From positions 2,919,026-2,983,025 of the forward strand of contig OX442417.1 in assembly GCA_949361645.1 (NCBI GenBank): a stretch of DNA of 64,000 bases. The letters are read 5' to 3'. The notes beneath the pieces are model-generated. The model had not been told where the DNA came from, did no database searches, and was given only the letters and a program-made list of their open reading frames with translations. Positions 34,756 through 47,700 of this stretch are shown one piece after another; the stretch's first letter is position 1; every line of letters begins with the position of its first letter. A program made the translations under genes and the position numbers. This stretch comes from Spongilla lacustris (taxonomy: Eukaryota; Porifera; Demospongiae; Spongillida; Spongillidae).

Positions 34756-36140
34756 GCATCAGTTATATAAACGCCCGCCTAAGATGCGTAATACTGTAGA
34801 CTAGTGGCAAACGCCAATGCAAACACATCACAGTCATTAGAACCTTTTGCCTTTGAACACGCATGAATTAGTAGAGTACATGCAGTCAGACCAGTGATGT
34901 TTTTTGTTCCTTCGCTCCGGTGGGAAGGTCCTTAACCGTCCTTTCCATTCATGCTGCCAAAAATATTTACTACTCCAGGCTCACATAGAACAAATGATTG
35001 TCGTTCCGGTCACACGAAAGGTTAACACTAGTGCGGTAACTTGCAGATCATGGACTAATGGATAAACACTTTGGAAAAGCTTGTGTCCAGTATTGTACTG
35101 ATACATGTATCTGTAATGCATGCATTTGCAACCAACCAGTGCTTCATAATCATACCTTAATAAGTTCAGGTATGGTAACCAGTGCATGAGATAATATTGT
35201 CTTTTAAATCATCAGCAAAATATAGGGAAACAAATTAATTTATGTCGTTCATGCTATCATGCTCTTGCTTGGCCATAAACAGAATCAGTGTCATTTAATA
35301 ATACATTTAGTAACATGAAAACCATTACCTGGATGGGCGATGAGATTATTTCCGGCAGCAGAAGACTGTTGACGCTTGATTTTCGGGCATCTCATAGATG
35401 TAGTTGCATCTTTTCAAGTATCATGCAAACTATCAGTAGGCCTATAAACTTTAAGGAGCCAACTGAGAGGATGGCTATTGCACGTGCCCTCAAGCCTTCT
35501 AACTTATAAAATAAAAGTAACTTCAAAATGTAAAATAATAATAATAACTTGGGGGCTGCATGACACATACACAAAATATATGTAATTGCAATTCTACCTG
35601 GTTCCACACTTTAGACTCCACAGGAATAGGGTGGAGAGCAGCATCAATATTTGAAAATTTGGTGTCATTAGCTCGCTGGCAGGTTTCACAAGATTTCAAA
35701 CTGACGTATATACATGTATATCATCAATCATATCTTCCCAGATAAATTTCGAGCTATACTTCTCCAGAGTTTTGTACCTCCCCAAATGCAAACATAATTA
35801 TCAGCAGTTTGATATAGTAAAATATGATCTTTTTTCAACTGACTGTACTTTGGGTTCAAATACATTTACAGTGTACAGTTTCTAATGGATCGTTTCTATA
35901 GTGACTGCTCCAACATATATCACCGCGATGCTTACCTTGTGGTGACGCGATGACGCTCTTCTTAATTCTGCTGTTATTACTCTCCTCCGGTCCATCGCCG
36001 TTCTTCGCCGAAACCGAAGAGGCGTAATAGTAAAGGACACTAGATTTGATCAACTCGAAACTGAGTTTTCTTCTGAATTATCGCTTTTGGTCTTTGGAAT
36101 ACCCAGTTGGATAACTACCATTACCATATTACCATGTAAG
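34756..36140. other. No gene recognised
   Basis: Mixed AT-rich sequence with short, unconvincing ORFs on both strands. No domain or repeat family was recognised. Confidence 0.5.
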
Positions 36141-36395
36141 AGTACAACCAGCTAGGCTATATTGACCACCTCCCACCCTTCTCCCATTTTGGCCCCCACC
36201 CCCACCCCCCTTGTTGTGCTGGGGGGGGGGGGGGGGGGGGGGACAATATACCCTAGGTTATAGTGTCCGTGGAGGGGGACAGTGCAGTATATCCATGGTG
36301 GGGGGGGGGGGGGGGGGGGGGGGGCAATATAACGTAGGGTATATTGTCCGGGGGGACACTTTTTCCAGGGGGACATTATATCCTCCGACACGGGT
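36141..36395. repeat. Dyad array type 1, second locus, with two poly-G tracts
   Basis: GGACAATATACCCT/AGGTTATAGTGTCC and related dyads, with 22 G at 36221-36242 and 25 G at 36300-36324. It begins with the half-dyad AGGCTATATTGACC and ends GGGGGACATTATATCC. Same family as 34561-34755. Confidence 0.82.
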
Positions 36396-36564
36396 AGTAC
36401 CATTCGATCGCGCAGTATTAATACGACTAATAATCATGCATGCTAAGCTAGTTACATCCCCGAATACTTTGGGCGGAATTAACACTAACTCAAGAATTTT
36501 CTCGCGTGATATTCATTGAACGCTTCATTTTGTATCATGGCCATAACTTTTCGAGGCCGGCCCG

Positions 36565-36584
36565 CCCCCCCCCCCCCCCCCCCC
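36565..36584. repeat. Poly-C tract, 20 nt
   Basis: Uninterrupted C run following GGCCGGCCCG. Length may be under-called in assembly. Confidence 0.95.
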
Positions 36585-36975
36585 TCTTCCCCACAGCTAC
36601 GTACTATTTGAGATTTTTATGCAGAAATAGCATTGGTATGATGGGGCGGAGCAAACAACCTCACGGACGTTCGTGGGAGTGCCTTAATTACAGCTGGTGA
36701 GCACAGGTTGAAAGATCGGAAGAGGTTAGTGTTACTAACTATTGGCATGTGTATTCCGCATACTGCACCTAGCAGCAATTCCATGTATCAGCTACTGAAT
36801 CTAGTATCTGACATAACAGCCGGGATCTCGCTCTGACCTCGAGGTTATTACATGGCGCTCCTCGTAGAAAAGCATATGTATGGTCCTGTTCTGTCCAAGG
36901 CACCTCAGCCTGCGTCCTTGCACGAAGTACACGAAGAGGCACGGACGACTATATCGATCAGTAAGACATATATTA

Positions 36976-37481
36976 GGCCATTCCAAATGTGATTGTAGTT
37001 TCCCGTCCTCCGCCCGCGTCATTATAGACCACCCGCGTAATGTCACCATTATGTCCATTATTCTAATTATCGGAATACCGGTACTTTTAATTTCAATTCA
37101 TTTGTTAGAGATGTTGGTTAACGTGTGCGTGTACGACGAATGTTGTCACACAACACTGCTGAGTTGGACTATTTTAGGCCATTCCAAATGTGATTGTAGT
37201 TGAATGTAGTCCAAAAGGCTGTCCGCCATGTAACAATAGCAATTTAAGAAATGGCTTGCGTGTTTCTTCTTGCCTAAGCATCTCAGACATCAATAGTTAC
37301 CGGTCCGCACATAACAGCGCCATAATTTTCAGTTCTGCCACCTTTTGTATTCATGCCCGATGATGTGAGATATAGAATAATTAATGTATTCATTTTTAAT
37401 AACTATAGGTAAATAATGGATAATAGCCGCCCGCCCGCATGGGTTTTGGTAAAAGGTCCTATTTTCACATTTGGAATGGCC
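36976..37481. mobile_element. Harbinger-like MITE(s) with TTA target duplication
   Basis: The left terminus GGCCATTCCAAATGTGA occurs at 36976 and again at 37177, each preceded by TTA; the complementary right terminus ends at 37481 and is followed by TTA. The 36976 copy also shares a CCGCCCGC-rich subterminal part with the right end. So either a 506-bp element gained an internal end, or a 305-bp element inserted beside an older one. TTA duplication and the GGCC start fit PIF/Harbinger; no transposase is present. Confidence 0.75.
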
Positions 37482-37503
37482 TTATATGTCGGTATTATAT
37501 ACG

Positions 37504-37580
37504 CAATCTAATAAACAGCCCGAAAACAACACACGCACGCACACTGTCACACTAACACAAACACATACACACACGCATGC
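37504..37580. repeat. CA-rich microsatellite
   Basis: Imperfect CA/CACG repeats (ACACACGCACGCACAC ... ACACATACACACACGC). Confidence 0.75.
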
Positions 37581-37683
37581 CCCGGTGCTGTATACACTAT
37601 TGTATACATAATAATAATAATATATAAATACTATACAATGTGTATATGCGATTGCATGCACGCGAAGGGCGGCAATCACTCGT

Positions 37684-37684
<1 letters not shown>

Positions 37685-37713
<29 letters not shown>
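37685..37713. repeat. Poly-G tract, 29 nt
   Basis: Uninterrupted G run in otherwise non-coding sequence. Confidence 0.95.
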
Positions 37714-37715
<2 letters not shown>

Positions 37716-39060
37716 TCTTACTGTAGTTGTAGAATGTGCTGAATGCTATTATCAGTATTATGTTGGTACAAGTGTACAACCAATAACTGCATCATGCAGC
37801 ATCCCCATGCAGTACCCGGTTAGGCCTTCCTCTATAAGGAGACGACATACTGCAGCATACTAAGAAAAATGGGAGAACATAAATGTTAAAAAGGCAAAAC
37901 AGCATGCATACAAGTACATTAAAACAGATCCGACATTTTGATATGAATTCGTATACGCTTTTATCCCGTAAGCATACATATAAATTTTATAACCCTGCTT
38001 TTAAATTCAGAAATATGCCGGATCTTGACACTACTAGTAACTATAGTAAACCTTGCGTGTTAATATTCCTGCAGTAGTGTAACATTAATCGTATATGGTC
38101 CCAGACGAGGTGTGCTACATTTACATGTACATGTATGTATAAAGTGTATCCTTATACATGTACCTTCCTGGTCCAATTGTACAGAGTATTGGGCTAACTA
38201 ATGAATTTCTATCCTGAAAAACCCTGGCTCTTAGCAATAAGTACATGCACAGAAAAAAAAACCCCAAGCACTTCCTACTCTTCCTTGGTATATGTCCTAT
38301 AACCCTGGTTATAGTGATTTTGTTTAGGATGTAAACAATGTTTAATGTTTTGATGAAGGGCAGATGGTCATGCACCACCCCTTCCAGCTTTGATAGGGCA
38401 TGAAAGGCACATATAGTGTGTTAAAAGGGGGCTTTGTCTAGGGTTAGCAGGTCAAACCTGCCTCTCTGTCTGCAACCCACCCATCTAAACAACCTATCCC
38501 CAAATTAGATAATCATTGTCTCTATCTGGTTCCAGGTATTTGTATGCTGCTATATATAAATGGTGCTCTTGGGAAAACAACAATTCAGCCTCATAGCCTG
38601 CCTGTCAATGATCTGAATTGCCGCTGACCCTCCCACCACTCCATTTGTGCATTGATAGTACCTTGTACATCAATGGCTGGTGGGCAGCACACTTCGGGCT
38701 TCTACCCTGACCAACCACTTCATATCCCATGACCATGTCATGGTGTGGCACATGTGGTTGCACCCAAGGCAAGCCAGCCCTACGTTGGTCCCAGGTCAGT
38801 CAGCAGGGAGGGCCTACTACTCACCATGTCATGGTAGTGGCATGTCTGATTGCATCCAAGACAAGCCAGTGCTACACACTGTCACCAGGTTGCCGCCTGA
38901 CCCCATTTGGGCAAAACTGTTATTCGTCAATTAATATAGATGCATGACAAGGGTTGAGTGAACTCACAGTTAGAGATATATTTAGCATTACAGCATTCAT
39001 ACAGCATTAGGGAGTAGATGTAGGCATTAGCATTGAATGAGCGTTCATACAGCATTAACA
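37714..39060. other. No gene recognised
   Basis: Short ORFs only. A diverged local duplication of about 65 bp (ACCATGTCATGG...CAAGCCAG) lies at 38733-38780 and 38822-38870. Confidence 0.45.
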
Positions 39061-39067
39061 CAATACT

Positions 39068-39270
39068 TCAACCTACTCCGGTCCATGATTTGTAAGTGCT
39101 CCTGAAAGAAGGTTTTCCCCATGACAATATAATATCATCAATATAGACCAAGCAGTCCAACCATAATTGTAGACTGACAAGGTCCATGATACATTGAAAA
39201 GTCACCAGGGGCATTGCACAGCCCAAACTGCACAGACTATGCAAAATTGAATTCAGGCTCCTCAACTCAA
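39068..39270 (-). pseudogene. Ty3/Gypsy-type reverse transcriptase fragment
   Basis: The minus frame reads LGCAMPLVTFQCIMDLV then CLVYIDDIILS. This matches the Gypsy RT core (FGL-NAPATFQ-LMD ... CLVYLDDI) with the catalytic DD in YIDD. The next conserved part (EHLQIM) is in another frame, so a frameshift follows directly. No LTRs, integrase or protease are visible nearby. An old fragment. Confidence 0.75.
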
Positions 39271-39276
39271 CTCTTT

Positions 39277-39430
39277 CTCGAATCAAAGATTCCCATGGGC
39301 ATAAATGGCCCCCTATATCCTATACAGTAGCTTTAATTTGTACAGCCCCGAATCAAATCATTATCCAAATACCAATAAAATTGCTTCTACCGATAAAGAT
39401 GCTTGTATGGAGACGAAGCAATCATGCCAC
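39277..39430. repeat. Local repeat, copy 1 (partner 40945-41160)
   Basis: CGAATCAAAGATTCCCATGGG through AGACGAAGC recurs diverged at 40945-41160, where a 30-G run lies in the middle. A third partial copy starts near 41208. Confidence 0.65.
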
Positions 39431-39740
39431 ATAATCCTTCAAGCATTGGTACGTGATATAGTCTATTATAGTGCAATCTGAGCTAGCGAAGCATGTTGGA
39501 TATATGGTCTCCCGGGTTAACTGAATCCATTCAAAATTATCCATAGATAATCTTGTGTATCACCTTCAACTGACCTAATTTCCATCTACTGTAGGACTGA
39601 GGCCTCCATTTTCACAATAATATATGACAGCACCGTGACTCTTCATTTGGGCGCCATACTAAAGAATCACTTGATGACACTGTCATTGTCCTACTTGATA
39701 GCTTCAATGGTATAACATGTAGGCGTATATAGACATCGGT

Positions 39741-39769
39741 GGGGGGGGGGGGGAGGGGGGAGGGGGGGG
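39741..39769. repeat. G-rich tract, interrupted by two A
   Basis: 13 G, A, 6 G, A, 8 G. Confidence 0.95.
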
Positions 39770-40512
39770 TAGTGTTTAATGTACATGCAGCGGATGTGCG
39801 CATGTGTATAGAAGCACTCTCTATAATGCTCATGCAGCTAATTGGGCATTCATTCATGATCAGTTGCTATTGATACAGAAGTAAAACGTGAGGCTTAATA
39901 GGGACAATGGAGTTATACCCTATTGTGCTGCAGCTATAGGTTATTATCTGCAATGTGCAAGAAATAGTCGCGTATACAGGCAGGTTTCACACAGGAATCT
40001 AAACAAGTGCACGGCTGTATATGTGTTTTTCAGTGGAACCAGTACTAGTATATTGGATTACCACAGTGGTAACATTTCACACTAGCTGCATGGCAACTGT
40101 CACATCTCTTGTTGATAAGCAACTTTACGGTCCAGTTATTTTGGAGTAGAACAGACGAACATCACGTTCCATGTATAAAGTAACATAACCATTTCATCGG
40201 ACAGCTAGTCTGAGCAGCCAGTTTAATTTTTTTATATCGGTGATTGCCGATCAAAGATTTCTGTTTGTCAATACAATAATGCAGGTGCGTGTATCGTAGT
40301 ATACTTAGTTCTACTGAACGGCACATACTTACAGCCATGTATACTTGGTAAAATTTCCTGGGTGTAATCGGGTGCTGTTTTTAGGGATTTTAAAACCTAC
40401 CTGCATGGAAGTATCATTGAAGCAAGCGAAGGTGTGATGGAGATTTAATGCAAGGGTATGCGAGGCGTGTTCAGTATCAATTGAGCATAGAATTGAGAAG
40501 AACATCTCGTTC

Positions 40513-40565
40513 CATGTATATATATAATTATATATATAATTATAATTATATATATATATATATAT
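40513..40565. repeat. TA microsatellite
   Basis: Imperfect TATATAATTA repeats of about 50 bp. It lies within a diverged local duplication of about 380-bp offset (TTACAGCCATGTATACTTGG near 40330 and TTACAGCCATGCACTTG near 40731). Confidence 0.85.
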
Positions 40566-41016
40566 GGGACGTGTTTGAGCAGCCATGCAGTTTATGGAAT
40601 AATGAATAGGTTGTGCATGTGTCATCAGCTGATATGGTATGGTCTGAAATTTTATACCACTGCGGACAACCACCAATTGCTGTTTCTTACAAGTATATAG
40701 TTCCACCGAAAGACACACAATTACAGCCATGCACTTGTAAAATTTCCTGCTGTTCAAAAAGAGGCAATGGGAGATGTTTATTAAAGCCCCTCAAGTGTAT
40801 AGGAAGGGTGTGTATGGCATGCAGTCCTTTATGGTGTTGTTAGCATGCATATATGTACCATGTAGGTAACATATATTCCATCCATAGGGGTTCTATCATC
40901 ATGACACCTGCATGTACATGTAGTTGCCTTTTTAACTCTTCTTCGAATCAAAGGTTCCCATGGGTATAAATGACCCTCTTTCCATTCAGTCCACAGTCCT
41001 ACATGTATACATGCAT

Positions 41017-41046
<30 letters not shown>
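41017..41046. repeat. Poly-G tract, 30 nt, inside a diverged local repeat
   Basis: The partner copy at 39300-39360 reads straight through without G run, so the tract is an addition at this locus. Confidence 0.92.
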
Positions 41047-41047
<1 letters not shown>

Positions 41048-41897
41048 GAGGGTTTGCTTTAATTTGTACAATCCCAAATCACATCATTATACAAATGCAG
41101 GTAAAATGGCTTCAACCGATGAAGATGCGTGAAGACGAAGCCATCAAAAGTGGAGTGAAAGATATGTTATCATCAAGAAACCCAGTTGCCTTTTAAACTC
41201 TTACCCATGCAAATCAATTCAAGGGTTCCCAATCATATGGGTAAATGGCCTTCTAGTTCTTATAGATACTCGGAAGAATCATGTCAATAGATTGACAGTT
41301 GTGCTTGGATTCCATATATGGGCATACAGCAATCACCGCCATTATTACTACATCCATTACACATTATATAATTCACGCACTACAAATGTAGTTGTATATA
41401 TATATAAACCTTAACACATCATGGAGATCCATGCATGTACACAGCCGAAATGTGGCAAGTAAACTATAAGATATGTTGCTCTTACATCATTTGATAGTAA
41501 TTTACATGTATGTAGGACTTCTAGGCAGCAGAGTATAGTCATGTTTGAGATCAGCATTCTTTACAATGGGGTACTGTTCATATTCATTTGGTGTACTGAT
41601 TGCATGTTGACATTAGTAAATAAGGCATAAAAAGGTAATGAATAAAGTACATGTACATGCACAATAAAGATCACTCTAGAGAAATGTGTCTTAGTACAAG
41701 AACAATCTGCAACTTTTGATGAGTTGCTTCCGATAGTCTCTTATGAGCTCTATCATATTTCCTTTGATATATTCTTCAATGGGCTTGTTCCATTATTCAC
41801 TTCTGTATTTTTCAATTTGCTTGTGTTTTTGCACCAATTTTTCACCCTTTCGTACTATGGGAAGCATATCATTAGTGTTACAGCACATGTTATACTA

Positions 41898-41945
41898 GCC
41901 TCGTCCCCAGGCCCTGTTTTTATTCAAGTTACAGGGGTGAAAAAC
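41898..41945. mobile_element. Terminal fragment of the TAGCCTCGTCCCCAGG MITE family
   Basis: CTAGCCTCGTCCCCAGGCCC then TGTTTTTATTCAAGTTACAG matches the left end of the palindromic MITE at 33183. The element stops abruptly at the border of the receptor pseudogene. Confidence 0.75.
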
Positions 41946-42862
41946 AGCATAGTTGCCTTCAAAATAAAGATGGATGCCTTCAATGGCAAATATTAAAAAA
42001 TGAACTGCTGTCTTTCAGGTTAGATGTCTCCTCTTTGATGGAATGCTGTGTTGTTTATAAATTATATATTTGCTGGTGAACTAATTTCTATACATGATGA
42101 GTAGCACCTCTTTAGGGAGATGTATTGGTAATGAACAATTAGGGCTTAAGATAAGGAGTGATTTTATATTGATTGCTCCCCATTAGTGGTAAAAAAATTG
42201 CCATGAGTTGTATTATTTCCTGAAAGTGCAACGGTGGATGTTATGGACAGTTATCGATTGATTGGATAAAAGTGTTAACATCCCCGAGAATGATACCACA
42301 CAATTGTAAAAATACAAATTTATATCCTAAGAAATCAATTGCATGGCTCTATTATCGGGATGAATAATCTTTTTAACTGTAAGATTATGTAATACTGCAT
42401 TCACTAACGACTACTAATTTAATGATTTAGAGTTTACAATTGTGACATCATTACACTGCAGATCATGATAAGTACAAGTCAGATGAAAATTAATATCATT
42501 AAACTTATCCTTATTAATATATGATGACCTAATTATTATTGAATTCCAAACACATTTACTCCATAAATGTCATTTTCTGAGCTGTTCTTAACTGTCAGGC
42601 CATCTACCAGAAGATTGTATACCTTGTACCTGCCTTTACCCACAATTCTGTACAGTGGGGTTTGCATGAATATGGCTAGTAACATTTCCGAGTAAAAGTG
42701 CAGATGGACTGGCGCATAAAATGATATATAGTTGATGATTAAAGGTAGGAAATATTGTTGATAAGGGTCGAATCCATATTCTTCAACATCCTCAGCGACT
42801 GAATATTGTGTGATGTTATCTTGTCCTACCAAGCGTATGTTCACTATGTCATGTACATGCAA
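41945..42862 (-). pseudogene. Decayed copy of the beta-helix receptor-like gene
   Basis: Pieces match the N-terminal half of the gene at 44760-47942 in the same order: DIVNIRLVGQDNITQYSVAE versus DIVNLRLVGSDTFTQHSVVE, VEEYGFDPY, and NLLVDGLTVKNSSE versus NLLIDGLTVQNSSE. Further parts match at DNA level (for example AATGCTGTGTTGTTTATAAA near 42042 and 46784). Large internal deletions and frame breaks exclude function, and the C-terminal membrane part is absent. Confidence 0.85.
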
Positions 42863-42869
42863 TTACTAA

Positions 42870-44750
42870 AAAATCTTAATGCCCATATAAAACTTCATGT
42901 CACAGCCATTTATGGCATTATATCCTGAGTATTGAAATATAGGACCTGACCTAGTATGTAATCTTCTACACTACTAACCATTCCAGGATGATATGCAATT
43001 AACAGATAGACTGAAATCAGATTTTGTAAGCCTTAAAAGTGGGGATCTGAATGTGAAGATAGCTTTACTGAGTTCCATCTTATTTAGGTGTAGCAGCACC
43101 TTGAAAGTAGTGAAGAATTGAATACATTCTACATTGTTATAAACTCTTTTCAAGAAAAACCACACCTCATTGTCCCCACATACCCACTTTGATACTATCC
43201 ACACCAACTTAATTTTGTATCATACAGAGCGATTAACTTTACCTGTAGCACCATCACTGGTACGTATCATATTGAACCTAATTTGAACCACATTGCCTCT
43301 GGTGGAATAAGTAAGAAGAAATGAATAAGAAGCACGATGGTCTCTTGCAGAGTGCTTGATACCATGGTACTTCTATATATCATACAATTACAGACACTCC
43401 AACACCATCACATGCAGAATCGTCACAGGCAGGAGAAATAGTGTAGATCCTATTAAGGAATCTGTGCAGAATCCCCCCACACACAGTTACATGTAGAGTA
43501 AAATCAGCTGCCTGGTTCATCTACATGTACATGTACATGCATAAACAAATAAACATTCTCGAAGGAAACGTTATTATAATAGTATATAGCATTTGAAATA
43601 AAGCAAGGAAATAAGAAACTAGCATGAAATTATGTTTTCCATGCAAATACTGCCTGTGATCAGTCTGTGATGGCATATATTGAAGTGAACAATGGTTATA
43701 GCAAAGCCGGTTGTAGTACATGTATACATTATCATTCTCCTGGTGCTTGTGACATTGTTTTATGTTATGTAGACCATATTTTAACCAGGGGCAGAGGTCA
43801 TTAGTAGAGTCAGGAGCATTTAGGATCAAGTGTAGCCTTCCCATTCTGCCTGTATGAGATTGTAAGCAGAGGTCTCAATGATGAAATATACAGTTCTGAA
43901 TCAAATAAGATGGTGATGTAAAGCTCAATGTGATGACTAAGACTGGTGTATTATATAACAAAGGAGGTATTAAGTTCGCGATAGCATCGAGGAAGTAAAA
44001 TTAACATGCCATTTTTTTAAAATCCATTTTTGATGTATTTGGGGTGCGAATAGCAGGTACAATACATTATTTTCAGTACCCTAATTCGTTTAACAAAAAT
44101 TCTGTGAGTTGCGACGACATAATTATTCATGATTGCTAACACTAAGCAAGATGGCTACTAATTACATTCATGAATGAAGGCATAAAGGAACGAATCGCGG
44201 ATACGGAGGTGTACAATAAGCAAATTATAGATTCGCTGTAAGGGTTGTTTTGTTTCCACAAGTCTAAAGATGGCGCCAATAATGAGGCAAAAATGTTAAG
44301 ATTCTGTTATTGAAAACATTACCTACAATATACAAGGAGTGTATGAGAATTTTTGCATTTAGAGGTACAATTACACATACATTCAAAATATGTAGATGCG
44401 GTGCTAAACAATACTCAAATTGGAATAAGAAAATTAAAGTACCCTCAATCCACGTGACGCGATTTTGAGCGGCACACAAAAAGGTGTTAATTTTTTTAAT
44501 TATATTCAACCTAATAAGTTTTACAACATATAGGTATTGTGAGCATGAATATAATGTAGTGTAATTCGTTAAGAACCATTAATGTTTGCTTCTTCAATAT
44601 ATGGTGTGGCAGACTTCAATTGTATATTGTTATTAGTAAAACAAAAGCATAAACACATCCTAAATGACAAAAGTAATATAATGAAATAAAAAGGACAAAG
44701 CATTCACATGATAAAGTTCACACAAATGGCAACACTGGCACGTCATTGTT
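42870..44750. other. No gene recognised between pseudogene and parent gene
   Basis: AT-rich sequence with ORFs under about 110 codons, without recognisable domains. Confidence 0.5.
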
Positions 44751-44759
44751 CAATACCAA

Positions 44760-47700
44760 TCAGTACATTTCGATGAGAGGCTCACGATAATCTCTGACAT
44801 GCTCAAATGATTCTTCTTTGTCAGTCCCTGATCCATTATTCAATGGGCTAGTTTCCTTATTAACTTGAGTACGTGTCAGATTGCTTGCCTTTTTCCATAT
44901 GTTATAAACCCTTGCATAGCCTAGGATGCATACTGTAAGTATTACAGCACACGTAATACCAAGGGTTACTATCATTTCACGTGAACCACTATCACCAATA
45001 GCAGTTACAGTGGCTGAAATAATCGAAATATTTATAATAAAGGCCATTTCAATCAGAAGATCAGACCACTTCTTGTACACAGATAAGCCCACTGCAATGC
45101 ACAGGTACATAAGAACACAAGTTATGATGGCTAACATCTTCACTGGTGTACTTTCTGACAACATGAACACCAGGTACAGGGGGAGACGGATAAATAGAAG
45201 AACACCTGGCCAGAAGCGATAATGATCTTTGAATGGAGCCTGGTAACTGTCAAGAAATGGCTTCAGGTTGTTAATCCATTGAAGGCCTCTCCAATGAGAT
45301 CTAGTCTGTAAGCATGGAGCCAATAGTAGAATGGCAAGATATGGAATGATGATTATTATTATTACAAACATAGCAAATATAAACAGAGGAAGGTGTTTCT
45401 GTCCAAAATATTCAATATTTCCATCATATTGCCATACATAAGGATCTGCACCACTGTTCATTGTTTTGAGGGAAACAGATGAGAGTATGGTGATGGTAGT
45501 TTGTAGGATCTTGGAATATGATAGGAGCACAAGAGTGGACAGTACTGGGACTGCATTAAATCTGAAAAGTTTAGATAAACTAGAGGAGTATCGTGCTGCA
45601 AGAACTACAACTCCTATAATTGACATAGGAAATACAAACTGTAGCCATGTCTTAGCATAGCTGTCCATTCCATTGTAGAAGCAGGTCTCGATACCCCAGT
45701 CAAGGTTGATCCAAGCTATGAATGCAGACAAGAAGGATGAATAGCCATTTCTGTTCTGGAAAAATATAGTATCATTAATTCTGATGAGGTTTGCATACAA
45801 CACTATTCCATTCAAAGCACCATTAGCAACTGTGAACTTTGATATAAATAACACCACTACCAGAAGCACTCCCATCACAATGAACACAATGATTAGCAGA
45901 AGGTAATAGTTTGAACAGTTAGCACATCGAGATGTTCCAAATGTCATGCTCAGGTTCCCTTGGCACTGCCCACACAGTACTCCACTACGATTGTAGCTAC
46001 ACTGACTGTCCAAATCTAGTACATTGATTGTTTTGTTTCCTGTGCAATAATCAAATGGACATGGATCTTGAAATGCTGCAGCACCTTGGGATGTGAGACC
46101 TATCCATATGTTTCCTGCATTCAGTACTGTTACATCACTGATATTACATATAAAGTTGTACCTCTGTAACAGAGGGTCACATATACATGATGAAGTGACA
46201 TTGTCGTTTGTAAACAGAGCTGGACATGGTAAAATACTAATGTCAAGTGAATAAAAATTCAAACCACTATCAGTTATGAGTTTAATAGTTCCATTATCAT
46301 TGTCATAATGCACCTCATAAGAATTGCACTGTTTGAGTGTTCTAAAAACATTAATAACTCTATTGCCAGCGTTTGAATAAACCAATATTACTGTAGGAAC
46401 AATACTGTTTCTCTGACCAACAGTTATGAATGTCACTTTAGGTATTTGTCCTGAATATAAAGAAACACTTTGACCAGTTAAACAGGCAAGATTGGCCAAT
46501 GCATCGCAAGGGTATATACATGGAGAATCAGACGATATCAGTGATGTAGATGGATCTTGGTAGCCAATTTCAGTTATGGTATCAAATATGTATGTTGAAT
46601 TATATGAGCAATTTTCGAGCTGACAGGTATCAATATTGCCTCCATATAACACACTGCCTGCATCTCCAGCATAGTTACCTTCAAAATAAAGATGGATGTC
46701 TTCAATGTCAGTACAGTTAAGAGAATAAAAACAGTTTGCACTGGCTGGAGCTTCAACAAATATGGCTCCACCTTGAATGAATGCTGTGTTGTTTATAAAT
46801 GATACATTTGCTGGTGAAATGATATTTACATAACAGTTTGATGAGTCAATATATATGGCTCCTCCATAGGAAGCAGTATTATTAATAAACACAGTACTAG
46901 AATTTGGGCCGAAGACAAGGGCAGAATTTTCGCTTATACTGATGGCTCCACCTATAGTGGAAACATAATTGCTGCTAAATGTGCTATTTCCACAAAGTGT
47001 AACATTGCAGTAATATTGAGCAGTTATGTTGGATTGGATAAAGGTGTTAACATCACAGAAACCAATACTAGAATATGTCAAAAATATTGAAGATTGTACA
47101 AACAAATTGTATCCAAAGAATAGAATTTGCTGTATTGCCAATATATTGAGTATTGAACTTTCTGCATTTATGCTGCAACCATAAAATGATGCATCTTTAA
47201 AGTGCATATCTATTGTACCGTAATAACTGAAGAATGATAACGAAATGAATTTACAATTTACAATCTCAATGTATCCACACGGCTGATCAGTACAAAAAAG
47301 TATAAAACCATACATTAAATTGTTGTTGCCTACAAATGTTGACCTCATTATCATAGATTGCCCTAAAACACCTGTTCCAAATACTTCAAATTCTGAGCTG
47401 TTCTGAACTGTCAGACCATCTATCAGAAGATTGTATACACTGGAGAGTGCAATACTTTTTCCACAGTTAAGCATGGTGAGGTTTGCAAGAGTAAGGTTTG
47501 TAACTCTGAAAAATGAAAGTCCAGAACGACTGGTGCATAAGATGACTGTTGATGATTGAAGGTAGGAAACATTGTTGTCATAAGCATAAGGGTCAAATCC
47601 ATATTCTACAACATTCTCAACCACCGAATGTTGTGTGAAGGTATCTGATCCTACCAAACGTAAGTTCACTATGTCTTGTACTGAAAGAATACTATCTAAA

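Noticed and set aside
36152..36519. Poly-proline and poly-glycine ORFs around G/C tracts (also near 37600, 41000, 48600 and 52400)
   Set aside because: They are translations of homopolymer runs with no other support.
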